Part shown: positions 53,655 to 63,730 of the stretch, in pieces
Layout of the letters: each line of letters opens with the position of its first letter
Position numbering within the stretch: the stretch's first letter is position 1
Made by a program: the position numbers and the translations under genes
DNA from: Tupaia tana
Taxonomy: Eukaryota; Chordata; Mammalia; Scandentia; Tupaiidae
NCBI GenBank assembly: GCA_026018925.1
Contig: JAKSZU010000003.1
Location: 6,058,367 to 6,122,366 of the forward strand
Reading direction: 5' to 3'
DNA: 64,000 nt
Notes under the pieces: generated by a model
Database searches by the model: none
Told to the model about the DNA's origin: nothing
Seen by the model: the letters and a program-made list of their open reading frames with translations, nothing else

Positions 53655-53880
53655 CCTTGGGCCGGGTGATAGGGCAGAGGTAGTGAGGTGGATCCACGTA
53701 GGAAAGGTCCCGGGTTCGTGTGCTGGAACCTCCCAGTGTGCGGGAGCCCGTGCGCGTGCTGTGCTCCGGGCCAGCGGGGATGGGAGTTGTCATGGGGAAG
53801 ACCCTGTGGGGTGACTACCGCCCTCTGTCTCTCACGGAGGAGATGAGTAAGTGCACTCGGAAAGAAAAGTCCTTGACCGA
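53655..53880 (+). mobile_element. SINE-D with tRNA-like head
   Basis: GGGCCGGGTGATAGGGCAGAG with box B GGGTTCGTGTGC, a GTGCGGGAGCCCGTGCGCG hairpin-like stretch, GGGGAAGACCCTGTGGGGTG and end GGAAAGAAAAGTCCTT. Confidence 0.65.
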
Positions 53881-53959
53881 CTGGGCCCGCGAAGCTCCTT
53901 CCTGCCAGCACGGGAGGTAACGTAGCCCAGGCTGCCGGGCCTAGGACGTGGATGCTTTG

Positions 53960-54200
53960 AGGGAGGCCAGCCCTAGAGTTTCACTTTGGGGGCCATCGCT
54001 GGGGATGGCCATCCACCCCCAGCTGGATCCCACTATAGCTGACTGTCTGGTTCGAATCCTGACCCCAGCAGCTTGAAAACCACGGCGGGCCTGACAGGGT
54101 GGAGAAACGGAGAAGTGCGACCAAGCCCCGGCGGGCGTGCTTCCCCCCCCTCCTCCTTGCCCTGACGTGTGCACATGCTGTCTGGCAACTAAAGAGTCTC
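53960..54200 (+). mobile_element. Diverged SINE-A variant (type of 3375-3598)
   Basis: GAGGCCAGCCCTAGAGTTTC, B box GGTTCGAATCCTG, CAGCTTGAAAACCACGG, CCTGACAGGGTGGAGAAACG and end CATGCTGTCTGGCAACTAAAG. Confidence 0.55.
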
Positions 54201-54764
54201 GTTTTTCTTTCTTTCATTTCTTCTCACCTTTCTCCTATCTTCTTCCTTTCTTCTCTCACTTTTAAAATTTAGATTTTAATTTTTTCAGGTGGTACGTTCT
54301 CTTGGTTCAGGCAGGAAAGTAACACAGCCCTGAAGCGGGAGGCGAGGACACCCAGGGCCTGCGGTCCAGTCCGTACTTCCCCTGTGGCCCGGACCCCTGG
54401 TGGAGGGAGGAGACTGTCCTCTGTGTCCATCCAGGCCACCTGACTTCTTCCTAGCCCCCACCTACCTACCCATCTGGCCCTCCCATCTCCCAGCCCACTC
54501 CACCATCCTCCCCCACCCACACCCCAGTCTCTCGTCACCCAAAACAAATGAAAAGGCAAAAACCACCCCCAGCAGTAATACCGAAAGTTCCTGTCTGTTC
54601 TCATTCACGTGGGGGTCATGGATAGCTCCTCTCCTTTCTCACCCCGCAGTGAGCATCTGCCCATTTCTTACTCTGGACCCATTTTCTTCCTTAATACATC
54701 CCAGAGGCGTCCCCTGTTTGGTGCAGAAGGTCCTCACAGGTCTCTTGTGGCAGTCACCTAGAAC
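54201..54764. other. Tract downstream of AOC1 without a recognised gene
   Basis: A CT-rich run (54200-54255) then unremarkable sequence to the AOC1 polyadenylation region. Confidence 0.5.
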
Positions 54765-55178
54765 CGTGACAGGTCGGCCTTGTTTATTCAGGACGGGCAG
54801 AAGGGCAGACAGCCGGCTGTCTCGGGACGAGCGCCCTTACAGAGCTGCTGCAGCGAGCCGCCTTCCCGTGCGCTTCCCCTGTGTGAGGGCCACCTTGGGG
54901 TAAACCCCAGGGGTTAGATCAGCGTGCCAAAGAGACAGGCAGTGCAAGTCTGCCGGGTTTTCACTGCATCTTCCTCCACCGACAAGGCAGAGCCCTATAG
55001 CCTCCCGGAGGAAGCCTCGGCTGCAGCCGTGCAGACCAGCACGTGGAGCGTTCCAGGGGCTTCTGCTAGCAACAGGGGTCTGCTGTGGGCAGCAGGAGAC
55101 GGCGGGACACGGGCACGCCTCGAGCTCATGCAGCTGGACATGCGTATCCTACACACAGGAGCGGGGAGCAGGGGCCCC
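54765..55178 (-). terminator. AOC1: AOC1 3' untranslated region with polyadenylation signal
   Basis: On the minus strand an AATAAA hexamer occupies 54788-54783, in the context CTGAATAAACAAGG about 390 bases after the stop codon. Cleavage would fall near 54765. No earlier AATAAA is seen between the stop and this site. The tract is free of SINEs. Confidence 0.75.
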
Positions 55179-55445
55179 TCACACGGGCCCGTAGGTCCCC
55201 TCGTAGGTAAAGGGGGGAGGAACCGAGCAGTTCCTGTCCTCAGGGATCCAGCGCTGGACAGAGTTGGGGCCACCCTCCTGAGACCACACGATGACAGTGT
55301 CTCTGGATGCCACGGATGGGTCCTCTGGGAAGAAGTTGAAGGGCCGGAGCAGGAAGCCCACAGAGTTTCCAGGTGTGGCTGTGTTGGGGATGTCCTCGGA
55401 GTGGGGGATGTGCAGGAAGCCCACCGTCACCCAGGCCACCAGGTC
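55179..55445 (-). CDS. AOC1: AOC1 coding exon 4 (last copper ligand and stop)
   Basis: 267 nt including TGA at 55181-55179; acceptor TCCCGCAG|GACCTGG. It starts [15 protein letters not shown], with His679 the third copper ligand, then [23 protein letters not shown] and the C-terminus GTYGPV. Cys740 matches the human inter-subunit disulfide cysteine. Confidence 0.96.
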   Translation of the reverse strand, partial: DLVAWVTVGFLHIPHSEDIPNTATPGNSVGFLLRPFNFFPEDPSVASRDTVIVWSQEGGPNSVQRWIPEDRNCSVPPPFTYEGTYGPV

Positions 55446-58400
55446 CTGCGGGAGAGGCATGGGCAGGGAGGTGCTGAGGACTGGCCTGGGAGGTCACTCG
55501 GGCCTTTGGGCACTTTCAATCATGCTTAGAAACTTCCTGAAATCCTCTCTCAAGCCCCATTTCAGAGACGGGCAGGTCTGTCGTGACGTGTGAACTCGCC
55601 TTCCACAGAGCGAGCCCCTGCCCTGGGACCGGGACAGATCGAGGAGGGGATGGTTGGGACTCAGGGTGAGGAGGATGGTCTTGGCTGGGGTTGGTGGGGC
55701 TGGCCCAAGCCAGGCAGGGCTGGGGACAGGACCAGTACCTGGTTCTCAATGTTCTCGTTGTTGTGCAGGAACTCCTTGAAGACCACGGGCGGGTCCCAGG
55801 GGTCGTTCTGGTTGTAGATGCTGCTGCTGCATAGCTCGGACTCCCGGTACCGGGTCACTGCCAGGGGGTACCTGTGGGCACAGGAGAAGCCGGGGCTCGG
55901 GGCTCTGGGCTGGCCTCCCACTGCTCCCAGGGAACACCTGCAGGGCCAGTGATGGGGAAAGGTACTCCCCTCCCCAAATGAGAGACCATTTGCTAGGAGC
56001 CAGCAAGACTGATCACTGTCAATCATCTCTGGGCTCATCTCTGTTCTCCACTCCCCACCCCAAACACACACCCAAATACAGACCACACGGACACAGACTC
56101 TCCTAGACGGGAACAACACGGAGACACACACCACCTCCGAGGGGAGCCCTGCCCCGGCCTCCCTGACCTCCTCACCTCGCCCAGGTGACCCCCTGCTCTT
56201 CCTGCCAGCCCGGGGGCAGCACTTGGTCAGCCATGGAGTGGATCTGCAGGCGGTAGCTGCGCTCGTGGCCCCAGGGGTTCTCCTTGGGGCTGGTGAAGAG
56301 CAGGTACTTGGGCAGAGGCCGTCTGAAGCGGAAGGCTGCCTGGCGCTCCCGGGGGTACTGCGTCCGGACGAGAGTGGGCTGCACCACGTGGTGTCCCGGG
56401 CTCCAGGGGTTGGTGATGTTCTCCAGCTTCATGCGCAGTGTCTGGAAGCTATTCCTGGTGCCTGCGGGTGTGCAGGGAGAAGGAGAGTCAGGCTCCAGGG
56501 CAAAACCTCCTCCTTAGCTCAGGGATGTCGACCTTAGCCACACCGGACAACCCGATGTCAGGAACAGGCGCCGTAGGGTTTGCACTGCATTAGCTGCAGG
56601 AGGAGGAAGGGGTTAAAACAGAAGACTAGAGGATCTGGAAGCCAGGGCATGGTCGGCGATTCTGTTACTGCTCTGGGCAGTCCCTCTCAGGAGCTGTGCC
56701 GTCTGCTTGTGGTGGCTGGGTTCTAGAGAAGGGGCCTGTCTCTCTCTGGGTGTCTCTCTCTGGGCGTCTCTCTCTCTGGTGGCCCATTCTGTTAAGGGGT
56801 CTGATGTTAGTCTGGCCTGTCATTACACCCATGTCATCCTTCTCGGGTGACCTCGTCCTCCAGGAGGCACTCTGAGTATTCCCAGACGCCATTGCACCCC
56901 CTCTCGAAGTGCTAGGCGGTGCCACTTCCTGTCCTGGGCTATGCTCCCTTCCTCACCCCACGTACATCTTTCTGCCCAACCCCCACAGGGCTCAACACAG
57001 CCCTGGGGCAAGGACAGGGTCCACCCGTCACAGCCAGGGTGACTCTAGGGCTCTATTCTCTTTCACCACTTGTCAGGGGCTCACAGCTTCTCATTTCGAG
57101 TTGGGCACATGATCCCCGTTTTATGCCACCAGGGGGTCTTAGCGCTGTCTTCCTGGGGGTAAGTTATGGGTCTCATGCAGATGGTGGGCCGGGAGGCCTC
57201 ATCTGTTCTGGGTCCTACCTGCCACGTCCAGGTCGACGCGGTAATGCACCAGGTGAGTGTGCATGTTGCCCAGCAGGTGGGTGTGCAGGCGGGTGCCGTA
57301 GCGCAGCCCCTCTGGGGTGTAGAAGGTGGCATGCACGTAGCCCGTGGCGTGCATCTTGGCCTCCATCACCCCGTTGGGGTGGAAGATGAAGTCCCAGAGG
57401 TAATCGTAGTTGTAGACTGTTGAGGTTGTCCGCAGGACCAGCACCTGACCCTGCAGCCCTGCGTAGAAGTGGAAGTCCCCGCTGAAGTTGGAGTCAAAGT
57501 GCCGCCGGAGGGGCACCCCTGTGGGCATCTCGAAGAGGCAGAGGGCACGGGGGTAGCGCACAGGCCCGTCTGCGTCGTAGTAGTGGAGGGCGTCCAGGAA
57601 CGTGGCTGTCTCGGGGCAGTCGACGCCAGGGGCTAACTCGTGAGTTACGCTGCCCAGGCCCCAGCCCACGTCCACGTACTTGGTCTGCATGCCCGCGGGG
57701 GTGTGTCCTCCGTACAGTGCCACGGCCTCCTGCACGCTGACCTCGTAGGCAATGCGCTCGCTGCCAAAGCGCACGTTCAGGACCTGCAGCCCGGACGAGG
57801 AGCGCAGCCGGAAGGCGAAACTCCAGCCCCCGTAGACCACGGCGTTGCCGTCCAGCCTGAAGCGGGGGCCGTGGGGCTGGACCAGCCGGGGGCTGCTCAC
57901 ACTGACAGGGATGGGGAAGTCTCCCCGGGGCCTGTAGGAGGAGAAGAGGGGCGCCTCCTCTGCGTGCGCGTCCCCTTTGCCCTTGGGCGGTTGGCCCCGC
58001 AGCACCACCACGTCCACCTCTCCATCAGCGTATTTCCGGGCCAGTTCTTCCGGGCTGCTGTAGAACTTCCCGTTGTACCAGACCTGCTCCACTGTCCAGC
58101 GCCGGAAGTCTGTGTTCCCGTGGTCCACGAGGAGCTCCAGCCCAGTGGGGTGCAAGAAGAAGCCTTCCACGGAGCGTTGTAAGATAACCCAGCTGCGGCG
58201 TTGCCCGGAAGCCAGACCGCGGGGCGCCACGTCGGTGAAGGTCAGGCATTTGTCCTGGCAGTCTTGGAATGAGAAACCCGTGGTGTCCAGGAAAAACTGA
58301 TGCAGGGGCTTGGTGGCCTCCTGTAGGGTGCGGTAGAGCAGGGAGTACTCTGTGGCAGAGACAGGCCTGGATGCCCAGGAGGGCTGGCGCCCCTGCTGGG

Positions 58401-58800
58401 CGGACAGCACACGCATGTAGTAAGGCCGTGGCAGAGGGCCCACCACAAATTCCGTGACATTAGGATGCTCCTGGGCTCCGAAGAAGATGACCACTCGTGC
58501 CTCCCGAGCAGGTTGCCTTTCACCTTCATCCAGAAACTTCAGCACGTGCTGCTTCTTGGGCAGCAGCATCTCAATGAGGAACACGGAGTTCTTGGCCATC
58601 GTCAAGGCCTTGGAAGGCTGCAGCCCCAGCTCCTTCCTGGACCAGAGGAAGCTGTGCACAGTCTTCAGCTCTTGTGCACTCAGGTCTGCAAACACTCCGG
58701 CCTTTCCGTGTAGGATCCATGGTGGGGGCTCTGCTGCAGCCACCTGCAGCACCAGGATGACAGCCACGGTCCAGCTGAGGGCCAGGGTCTCTCGCCCCAT
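55179..58800 (-). CDS. AOC1: AOC1, amiloride-sensitive (copper-containing) amine oxidase / diamine oxidase, complete, 4 coding exons
   Basis: Secreted copper/topaquinone enzyme that oxidatively deaminates histamine, putrescine and related diamines, giving aldehyde, ammonia and hydrogen peroxide. Coding parts 58800-57219, 56461-56176, 55871-55739 and 55445-55179 join in phase to 755 aa (human is 751). Residues 1-23 are a signal peptide (hydrophobic run, then AAA before EPPP). Seen: catalytic base Asp377 in YVDVGWG; the topaquinone Tyr465 in VYNYDY; copper ligands His514 and His516 (MHTHLVHYR) and His679 (FLHIPHS); cysteines matching the human disulfides (QDCQDKC; CPETAT...ALCLF; Cys740). All junctions are GT-AG and no stop or frameshift interrupts the frame, so it looks functional. 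The ATG at 58800-58798 is preferred over the in-frame GTG just upstream by similarity to the human N-terminus. AOC2/AOC3 are excluded: they have an N-terminal membrane anchor and a different sequence. Odd points are under findings. Confidence 0.97.
55739..55871 (-). CDS. AOC1: AOC1 coding exon 3
   Basis: 133 nt; acceptor CCCACAG|GTACC and donor AACCAG|GTACTGG. It encodes the stretch starting [17 protein letters not shown] and ending NNENIENQ, near-identical to human AOC1 as I know it. Flanking introns are 304 bp and 293 bp. Confidence 0.95.
56176..56461 (-). CDS. AOC1: AOC1 coding exon 2
   Basis: 286 nt, phase 1 in and phase 2 out; acceptor CCCGCAG|GCACC at 56462/56461 and donor GGGCGAG|GTGAG at 56176/56175. 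It encodes residues 528-622, including the ENITN glycosylation sequon (Asn542) and RFRRPLPK (572-579), the counterpart of the human heparin-binding motif. The preceding intron is 757 bp. Confidence 0.95.
57219..58800 (-). CDS. AOC1: AOC1 coding exon 1 (start codon, signal peptide, most of the catalytic domain)
   Basis: 1582 nt: 527 codons plus one base. It encodes the signal peptide, the N-terminal D2/D3-like domains and most of the catalytic beta-sandwich, including Asp377, Tyr465, His514 and His516. The donor reads GTGGCAG|GTAGGA at 57219/57218. Upstream, a pyrimidine-rich acceptor (TCCTCTCCCACATTCCAG) ends at about 58805, so only about four untranslated bases precede the ATG in this exon and a separate 5' exon must exist. 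Confidence 0.96.
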
Positions 58801-58805
58801 CACTC

Positions 58806-59290
58806 TGGAATGTGGGAGAGGACAGGAACTTAGTTATTGTACGGGAGGAAATGGATTTCCATCAAGCCCGGCCTGGGCAAAGTCCCTCAACCTCATGGTT
58901 CCCTGGTCTGAGCTTCCTCCCCGCTTCTCCCAGACTAGAAGTGTTGTCAGGGAGGCTGGCCCCGTGCACAGCTGCCCACCTCCCCGTCTGCTTCCACTGA
59001 GCCCGACTCTGCTCTCTTTGCCCCACTGTAAACCTCCGCGCCCTGTGGACTTTCTACCCAGACACACTTCCTTGTTTTTGTGCGTTATCTCAGCACGGTG
59101 GAGCATTGGGTTTTCATCTGTCTACCTGGAGATTTCTCAACCAGGGGCACTGTGAGTCATGGCTGCCCGGAGCTGTGCCCTAAGTGCTTACTGTGTGCTG
59201 GGCGGGGATGACTGTATGGACAGCAAAGCTGCATTATTTTCTGTTATACATATACATATATATATATACACACACACACATATGTATATG
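58806..59290. other. AOC1 5' intron, first part
   Basis: Non-coding if the upstream exon call is right; ends in a TA/CA run at 59248-59285. No repeat family recognised before the SINE-D. Confidence 0.5.
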
Positions 59291-59299
59291 TATACATTT

Positions 59300-59502
59300 C
59301 ATTTGTTTATTTCTTCGACGAGAGAGCCTGAGAGACCAGTACACCCATCATCAGGGTCTTCACGCCATGCTCCACTCCTGGTCTCAGCCAGCCCAGATCA
59401 TGGCATGCACCATCCAGCCTGCAGAGGGAGGCCCCAGGGTGCGAACCCAGGACCTTCCCATGTGGGTCCAGTTGTGTCAACACTGTGCCACTGCCTGGCC
59501 CA
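59300..59502 (-). mobile_element. SINE-D
   Basis: GACGAGAGAGCCTGAGAG, CCACTCCTGGTCTCAGCC, GGTGCGAACCCAGGACC (B box complement) and end CACTGCCTGGCCCA. Confidence 0.65.
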
Positions 59503-59539
59503 ACAGAATGCTTTTTACATAGAAAGATTTTGAAATTCA

Positions 59540-59690
59540 GTGTCGAAGTTCGAAGTGCGGGCTCTGGAGTCAGGCTGCTTGGGTTTGCCCTAGTAAGTCC
59601 ACTACTAGGACTGCTGTGTGACCTTAGGCCTGTCGCTTTAACCCTCTGGGCCCAGCAGTGCACTGGGTGCTGGTCATAGTGTCTCCTAGT
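59540..59690 (+). mobile_element. MIR element
   Basis: GTGCGGGCTCTGGAGTCAGG, CTGCTTGGGTTTGCCC, then CTGTGTGACCTTAGGCCTG and GCTTTAACCCTCTGGGCC. Confidence 0.8.
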
Positions 59691-61962
59691 TTCTCCAGAC
59701 CCTAAATCATCCTGGTGCTGCGGGGCCTCTGCCGGAAGGCTGCTTTCACCACGTCTCTGCTCAGAGGAGAGGAGCTGCCTTCGCTGCCTCTCACCGGCTT
59801 CCTAACGGCCCGGGGTTGGCCGGAGAGCCTCGCTCGGGATTCCTGCTTGTGCCTAACTACAGCTCCCTCTTGCAGTCAGGGCCTGAGGCCCTGCTGTGTG
59901 GCCGACAGTGTGGGCGCGGGAAGGCATGTGGGCTGAGGGACTCAGAGGAACTCCTGCTTTCATAGTCAATTGCCTTTTGTCCCCCAAATCAGAGGCCCTG
60001 GAGATCAGGCTAGAGAAGACTCTCTCCTGTGCAGAGACACAGAAAGGATTCTTCCACCCCTGGGACTCAGAGCTCTGCCTGCCAGCTCCCTGCCCAGAGC
60101 CCTGCTTGCAGGAAGGACATGGGCACACGGTGGGGGATTGCTGGGACTCGGGGTGCATGTCACCTGGAAGCTCAGCTGCACTATTGGCATTAGGTGTCAC
60201 TGAGGTCAGGCACGCTTCACTTCGGCACGTCTGGAGTGAACAGGCTTTGCTTGGCTTGTTGGGAGCCCAGCCACCCTGGGCTGAGCCCGGCCACCCTGGG
60301 CTGAGCCCGGCTACCCTGGGCTGAGCCCGGCCACCCTGGGCTCTCTTATCTTTTGTTTTTGTTTTTAATGTATTCCATGTCACAGACCTAGCTCCCAAAT
60401 GTTGGAGATACAGCCCTTTCGTTAGTCAGAGCCCCGTTCTCCTCGTGGAGTCTTCCCTCCAGAGAAACTCAGCCTCATGCTGTCCCTTCCCGCCGATGGT
60501 GCTAATTTCACATCCCTGCCTCCTTCTGAGGCTGGCTGAAACCCTACACTGCCAGGCCTTTCTGGCTATCCCCACTTGCTGTGCCCTTAGCACTTTGGCA
60601 GGTAAGTTGCATATTCTTGATCAGTAGATCAATAAGTGGTTTGTGAGCCGGCTCCATCACCTGGCAAGGTGGCGGGCCCCAGGAGCAGTGGCTCTTCTTC
60701 CCTGGCTCTCCGACCCTGGCAGTCACAGGCTGGTCTGAGCAATCCTGTGCTGCCCGCCCCCCTGTGCTCTCGGGCCGCTGTGGTTTTGTCCTGCAGCCCA
60801 CGGTCAGGGCCCATGCTGGGCCAACCCAGAGCCACACTCCCTGCCTTCTGTGCACACGCCTGTGCACACGGCTCCTCACTCCATGTCCTGTAGCAGAGCG
60901 GTGCCGAGCGGTGTGCTGGCTGCAACCCAGGAGCCCACAGCCCACAGCCAGAGCTCACGGTCCCCATCAGGGCCACCGACATTACACACTGGTTGGGAAA
61001 AACGCATCACGGCATGTCGCCTCCCTCAGACCTCAAGTAGTCTCGCTGCCCTCCCTTGCCCCGGCAGCCTCCACTCCTTCCCTGTGACTCCAGCTTTGCG
61101 GGTCCCACGAGGTCCTGCAGCTGGAATCACGCAGGACAAAGTGTGTTCGGATCCGCTTCCCTCACCTAGTGATACACACCTACGGTTCCTCTGTCTTTCC
61201 CGGCTGGGGCTCTTTTTTTTAAGCCACGTTTTATCCCCGTATTCCTTTCTGCTTTGCCGAGAAGGGAGCTGTGGAAGGGGCCTTACCTCTCCTGGTGGTG
61301 CTGCCCTCTGTTCCGGTGTCCAGGTGGGCACGATGGAGGTAGGCGAGGGCCGGGACACTGCAAAGGAAGAGGAGCCTCCGTGGCCTCTTCCTTCACACAC
61401 CTCCTCCCCGCCCCTCCTTTCTCACCCTGGCCTGTTGGTGCCCGTGACCCAGAGCACCCTGGAGCCCTCTGCGCCTGGCTCTGGGCTCTGGCCCCGGTTC
61501 CCTGGCCTCCTTCCTCTCTTCAGTCCTGCCCCTCACTCCTGCTCTCCCTCCTGGCTCCTCTCCCTTTCCCAGTTAATCGTCCTCAGCGCGTCCCAGATAC
61601 CCCACCAGAACGTACCTGGGCTGCACTCCCATTCCGCACTGCCAGCCTTTGTCCCTGAGCTGATCCTTGTACCTGCCCTGCAGGGAGGGGCAGAGAGCGC
61701 TAGCGCTATGGCCAGGCCGGCCGACCAACGCGGGGACCTGCGGCTCAGGGGACTCCTGGGGGGCAGAGGCAGTGGCGTGAGGTGGTGTGGGGGCTCTGGC
61801 TCCACCTGTGTCCTGGTTCCTGTTTCCTTTACCTGTCCTGTCCCAGTGCCATCTTCCACAGGAATTGTGCTAGACTTCCCTGTTCGGAGCTGAGTAATGC
61901 CATAATCTATGAACGCAGGTGGAGCTTTCAGAGGCCAGAGATAAGGACGAAGGGAAACTTAC
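59691..61962. other. Tract upstream of AOC1 coding exon 1 without a recognised gene
   Basis: Probably the AOC1 5' intron. A plus-strand frame of 347 codons (60850-61893) has no recognisable domain and runs antisense to the inferred intron; GC-rich composition explains it. A minisatellite lies at 60271-60342. Confidence 0.5.
60271..60342. repeat. 20-bp minisatellite, about 3.6 units
   Basis: Unit CCACCCTGGGCTGAGCCCGG at 60271-60290 and 60291-60310, a one-base variant at 60311-60330, and a 12-base partial unit. Confidence 0.93.
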
Positions 61963-62046
61963 CTGCCGGGACTCTTACCTGAAACGGATGAACGGGCCAA
62001 GTGGGGCCTTCGGAAGTTGATACAGCGCCGCAGAGGGGCCTACCAT
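61963..62046 (-). other. AOC1: Probable AOC1 upstream (5') exon with tandem splice donors
   Basis: On the minus strand a strong acceptor (CTCCCTGTCCTGCAG) ends at 62047 and is followed by 68 bases to TTTCAG|GTAAGAG (exon end 61979), then by a second donor GGCAG|GTAAGT 16 bases further (exon end 61963). The coding exon 1 acceptor demands an upstream exon, and this is the best donor context I found upstream. Alternatively it could be the 3' part of the first exon, starting further right. Similarity to known AOC1 transcripts was not tested. Confidence 0.45.
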
Positions 62047-62049
62047 CTG

Positions 62050-62140
62050 CAGGACAGGGAGCAGACCAGAAGTGTTTGGGAGAGGGAAGCCACTGGGTTG
62101 AAAGTCTAGAAGTCTTATTAACTATCTCTGGGAACCTGGT
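62050..62140 (-). promoter_or_regulatory. Possible AOC1 promoter-proximal region
   Basis: About 70 bases upstream of the candidate 5' exon the minus strand reads AGAGATAGTTAATAAGAC: a GATA-type site next to GTTAATAAG, which could act as a weak TATA-like element or an HNF1/CDX half site. AOC1 is expressed in intestine, kidney and placenta, which fits such sites. This is pattern matching on short motifs only. Confidence 0.2.
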
Positions 62141-62780
62141 AGGAGTCGGAGGGGAGAGAGGACTTGGTGGGAGAGAGTTGGTCAGGATGAGGGACAGGAA
62201 ACCTGTACAGGGAGGGGACAGTACTAAAATGGCTTGCTCAGGTTAGGAAGGGCAAGCGTGGGTGATGGAGGGAGCTCCTGACGAGAGGAGAAAAAGCCGA
62301 GTTAGGAAAAGTGCATGGCGTGGAAGAAAAAAGTGGAATGTATCTCCTTGCTCACTAAGACTCGGCTGCCTGGGGATTGCTTGCTATGTTGTGGTGATAT
62401 GAGCTTTTTGTTTTTTTTTCCTATCCTATCTGCTACTTGAACTGAAAGTCATCTTAGTTTTCATTGGCAGCTAGGTGAAGAAAAAAAGAAAGCAGTTACT
62501 CAACTTGATACTTGCTTGAGATTTGAGAAGGTCTTTGGTGTCTTTAAGGAAAGTGGTTAGCCTTAAACAGTAAAACAATGATAGGTACAATGATGGTGGA
62601 AGTGCCTCACCCTTAATGTTCTGGAGAATTGGAGTAGTGTGTTCTCAGTTGTGAGCCTCACCGATGGAGAACCGACAAGAGGAGAAAAGAGTGTTCTAGG
62701 GACAGCCTAACTTGGAGAAGTACAGTCTGCTCCCATCCCACACAGGACATCATGACAAAGTTAATGAAGTTAGGTCAGAT
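62141..62780. other. Tract without a recognised gene
   Basis: No coding or repeat feature recognised; purine-rich stretches near 62250-62340. Confidence 0.45.
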
Positions 62781-62789
62781 TGGGAGAAG

Positions 62790-63165
62790 ATACTTGTAAA
62801 GATTAGAAGGGAAAGGGACCATATGCAAAAGAATGAATGTGACCCTTACCTCAGACACAAAAATAAACTCAAAACAGATCAAAGACCTAAATGTAAAAAC
62901 TAAAAGTATCAAACTCTTAAAAGAAAACAAGAAGTAAATCTTCTTGATCTTGTGTTTAGAAAAGGCTTCTCAGATGTGACCCCAAAGCACAATAACCAAA
63001 GAAAAAATAGATAAATTGGACATCATTGACATTAAGATTTTGTGCTTCTAAGGACACCAACAAGAAAGTGAAAAGATAATCCACAGAATGGGAAAAAAGT
63101 ATTCACAGATCATATATCTGGTAATAAAATTTTATCTCTCATACATAAGGAACAAGAGTTCACAT
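62790..63165 (+). mobile_element. LINE-1 ORF2 C-terminal fragment (sense)
   Basis: GGGACCATATGCAAAAGAAT, CAAAACAGATCAAAGACCTA, AGATAAATTGGACATCATTG, CCACAGAATGGGAAAAAAGT and CACAGATCATATATCTGG occur in the usual sense order. Frame is broken. Confidence 0.85.
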
Positions 63166-63730
63166 CTGGTTTAGGAATAATGTGTAGCACCCACTGCTCC
63201 AATTATGACAACCAAAAATGTTGTCAGACATGATCAGATATTTCCTGGGAGGCAAAATTGCTTTCCCATTGATGAGCACTAGTCTGAAGCTTCATGACTT
63301 GTCCCTGAATGGGACAATGGCCCCCAGGCTCCCTAATCTCCTTTCGAACCCCTCTAACCTGTCCTTTAGGATTTTGCTACAACACAAACCTGACCACATT
63401 CCTCCCCACTTGAGCAGGTTCCAGTTGCCTAAAAGCGTTCCAGTTGGATAAAGCGTAAGCGACTTAATTCAGCCTACAGCCTCTTCCAGCCCAGGCCCAC
63501 TCTTCCCTTTGTCCTTCTCTCGTGTTCCTGCATTTAACATCAGACTGGGCTCCCTGGAGCCACTTGGCCTTTGTTGCCTTGTTTCCTTTCTGAAAAGCGT
63601 GTGCTCGCTCTCTCTCCTTACTCACACGGCAAACTCTGTCTTCAGAGGCTCAGCAGTGAAGGCCCCTCTTCCAACCCTACCCATGGCTGCCTTGTCCCCA
63701 TTGCTTCCTTCGTATTATGCTCGTCTTTGT
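63166..63730 (+). repeat. Probable ancient repeat remnant
   Basis: CCTCTAACCTGTCC, CTGACCACATTCCTCCCC, CCAGTTGCCTAAAAGCGTTC and CTCTTCCAGCCCAGGCCCAC resemble an old mammalian interspersed repeat often found with L2. The family is not certain. Confidence 0.35.

Noticed and set aside
57640-58182. 180-codon plus-strand frame
   Set aside because: Exact antisense shadow of AOC1 coding exon 1.
58801-58803. GTG just before the ATG as the AOC1 start
   Set aside because: GTG is not a usual nuclear start; the ATG at 58800 gives a signal peptide in register with human AOC1.
60271-60342. CRISPR-like short regular repeats
   Set aside because: Units are directly adjacent without spacers: an ordinary minisatellite in a mammalian genome.
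60850-61893. 347-codon plus-strand open frame upstream of AOC1
   Set aside because: Lies antisense to the inferred AOC1 5' intron, no known domain, Pro/Ser/Leu-rich composition typical of GC-rich non-coding DNA.
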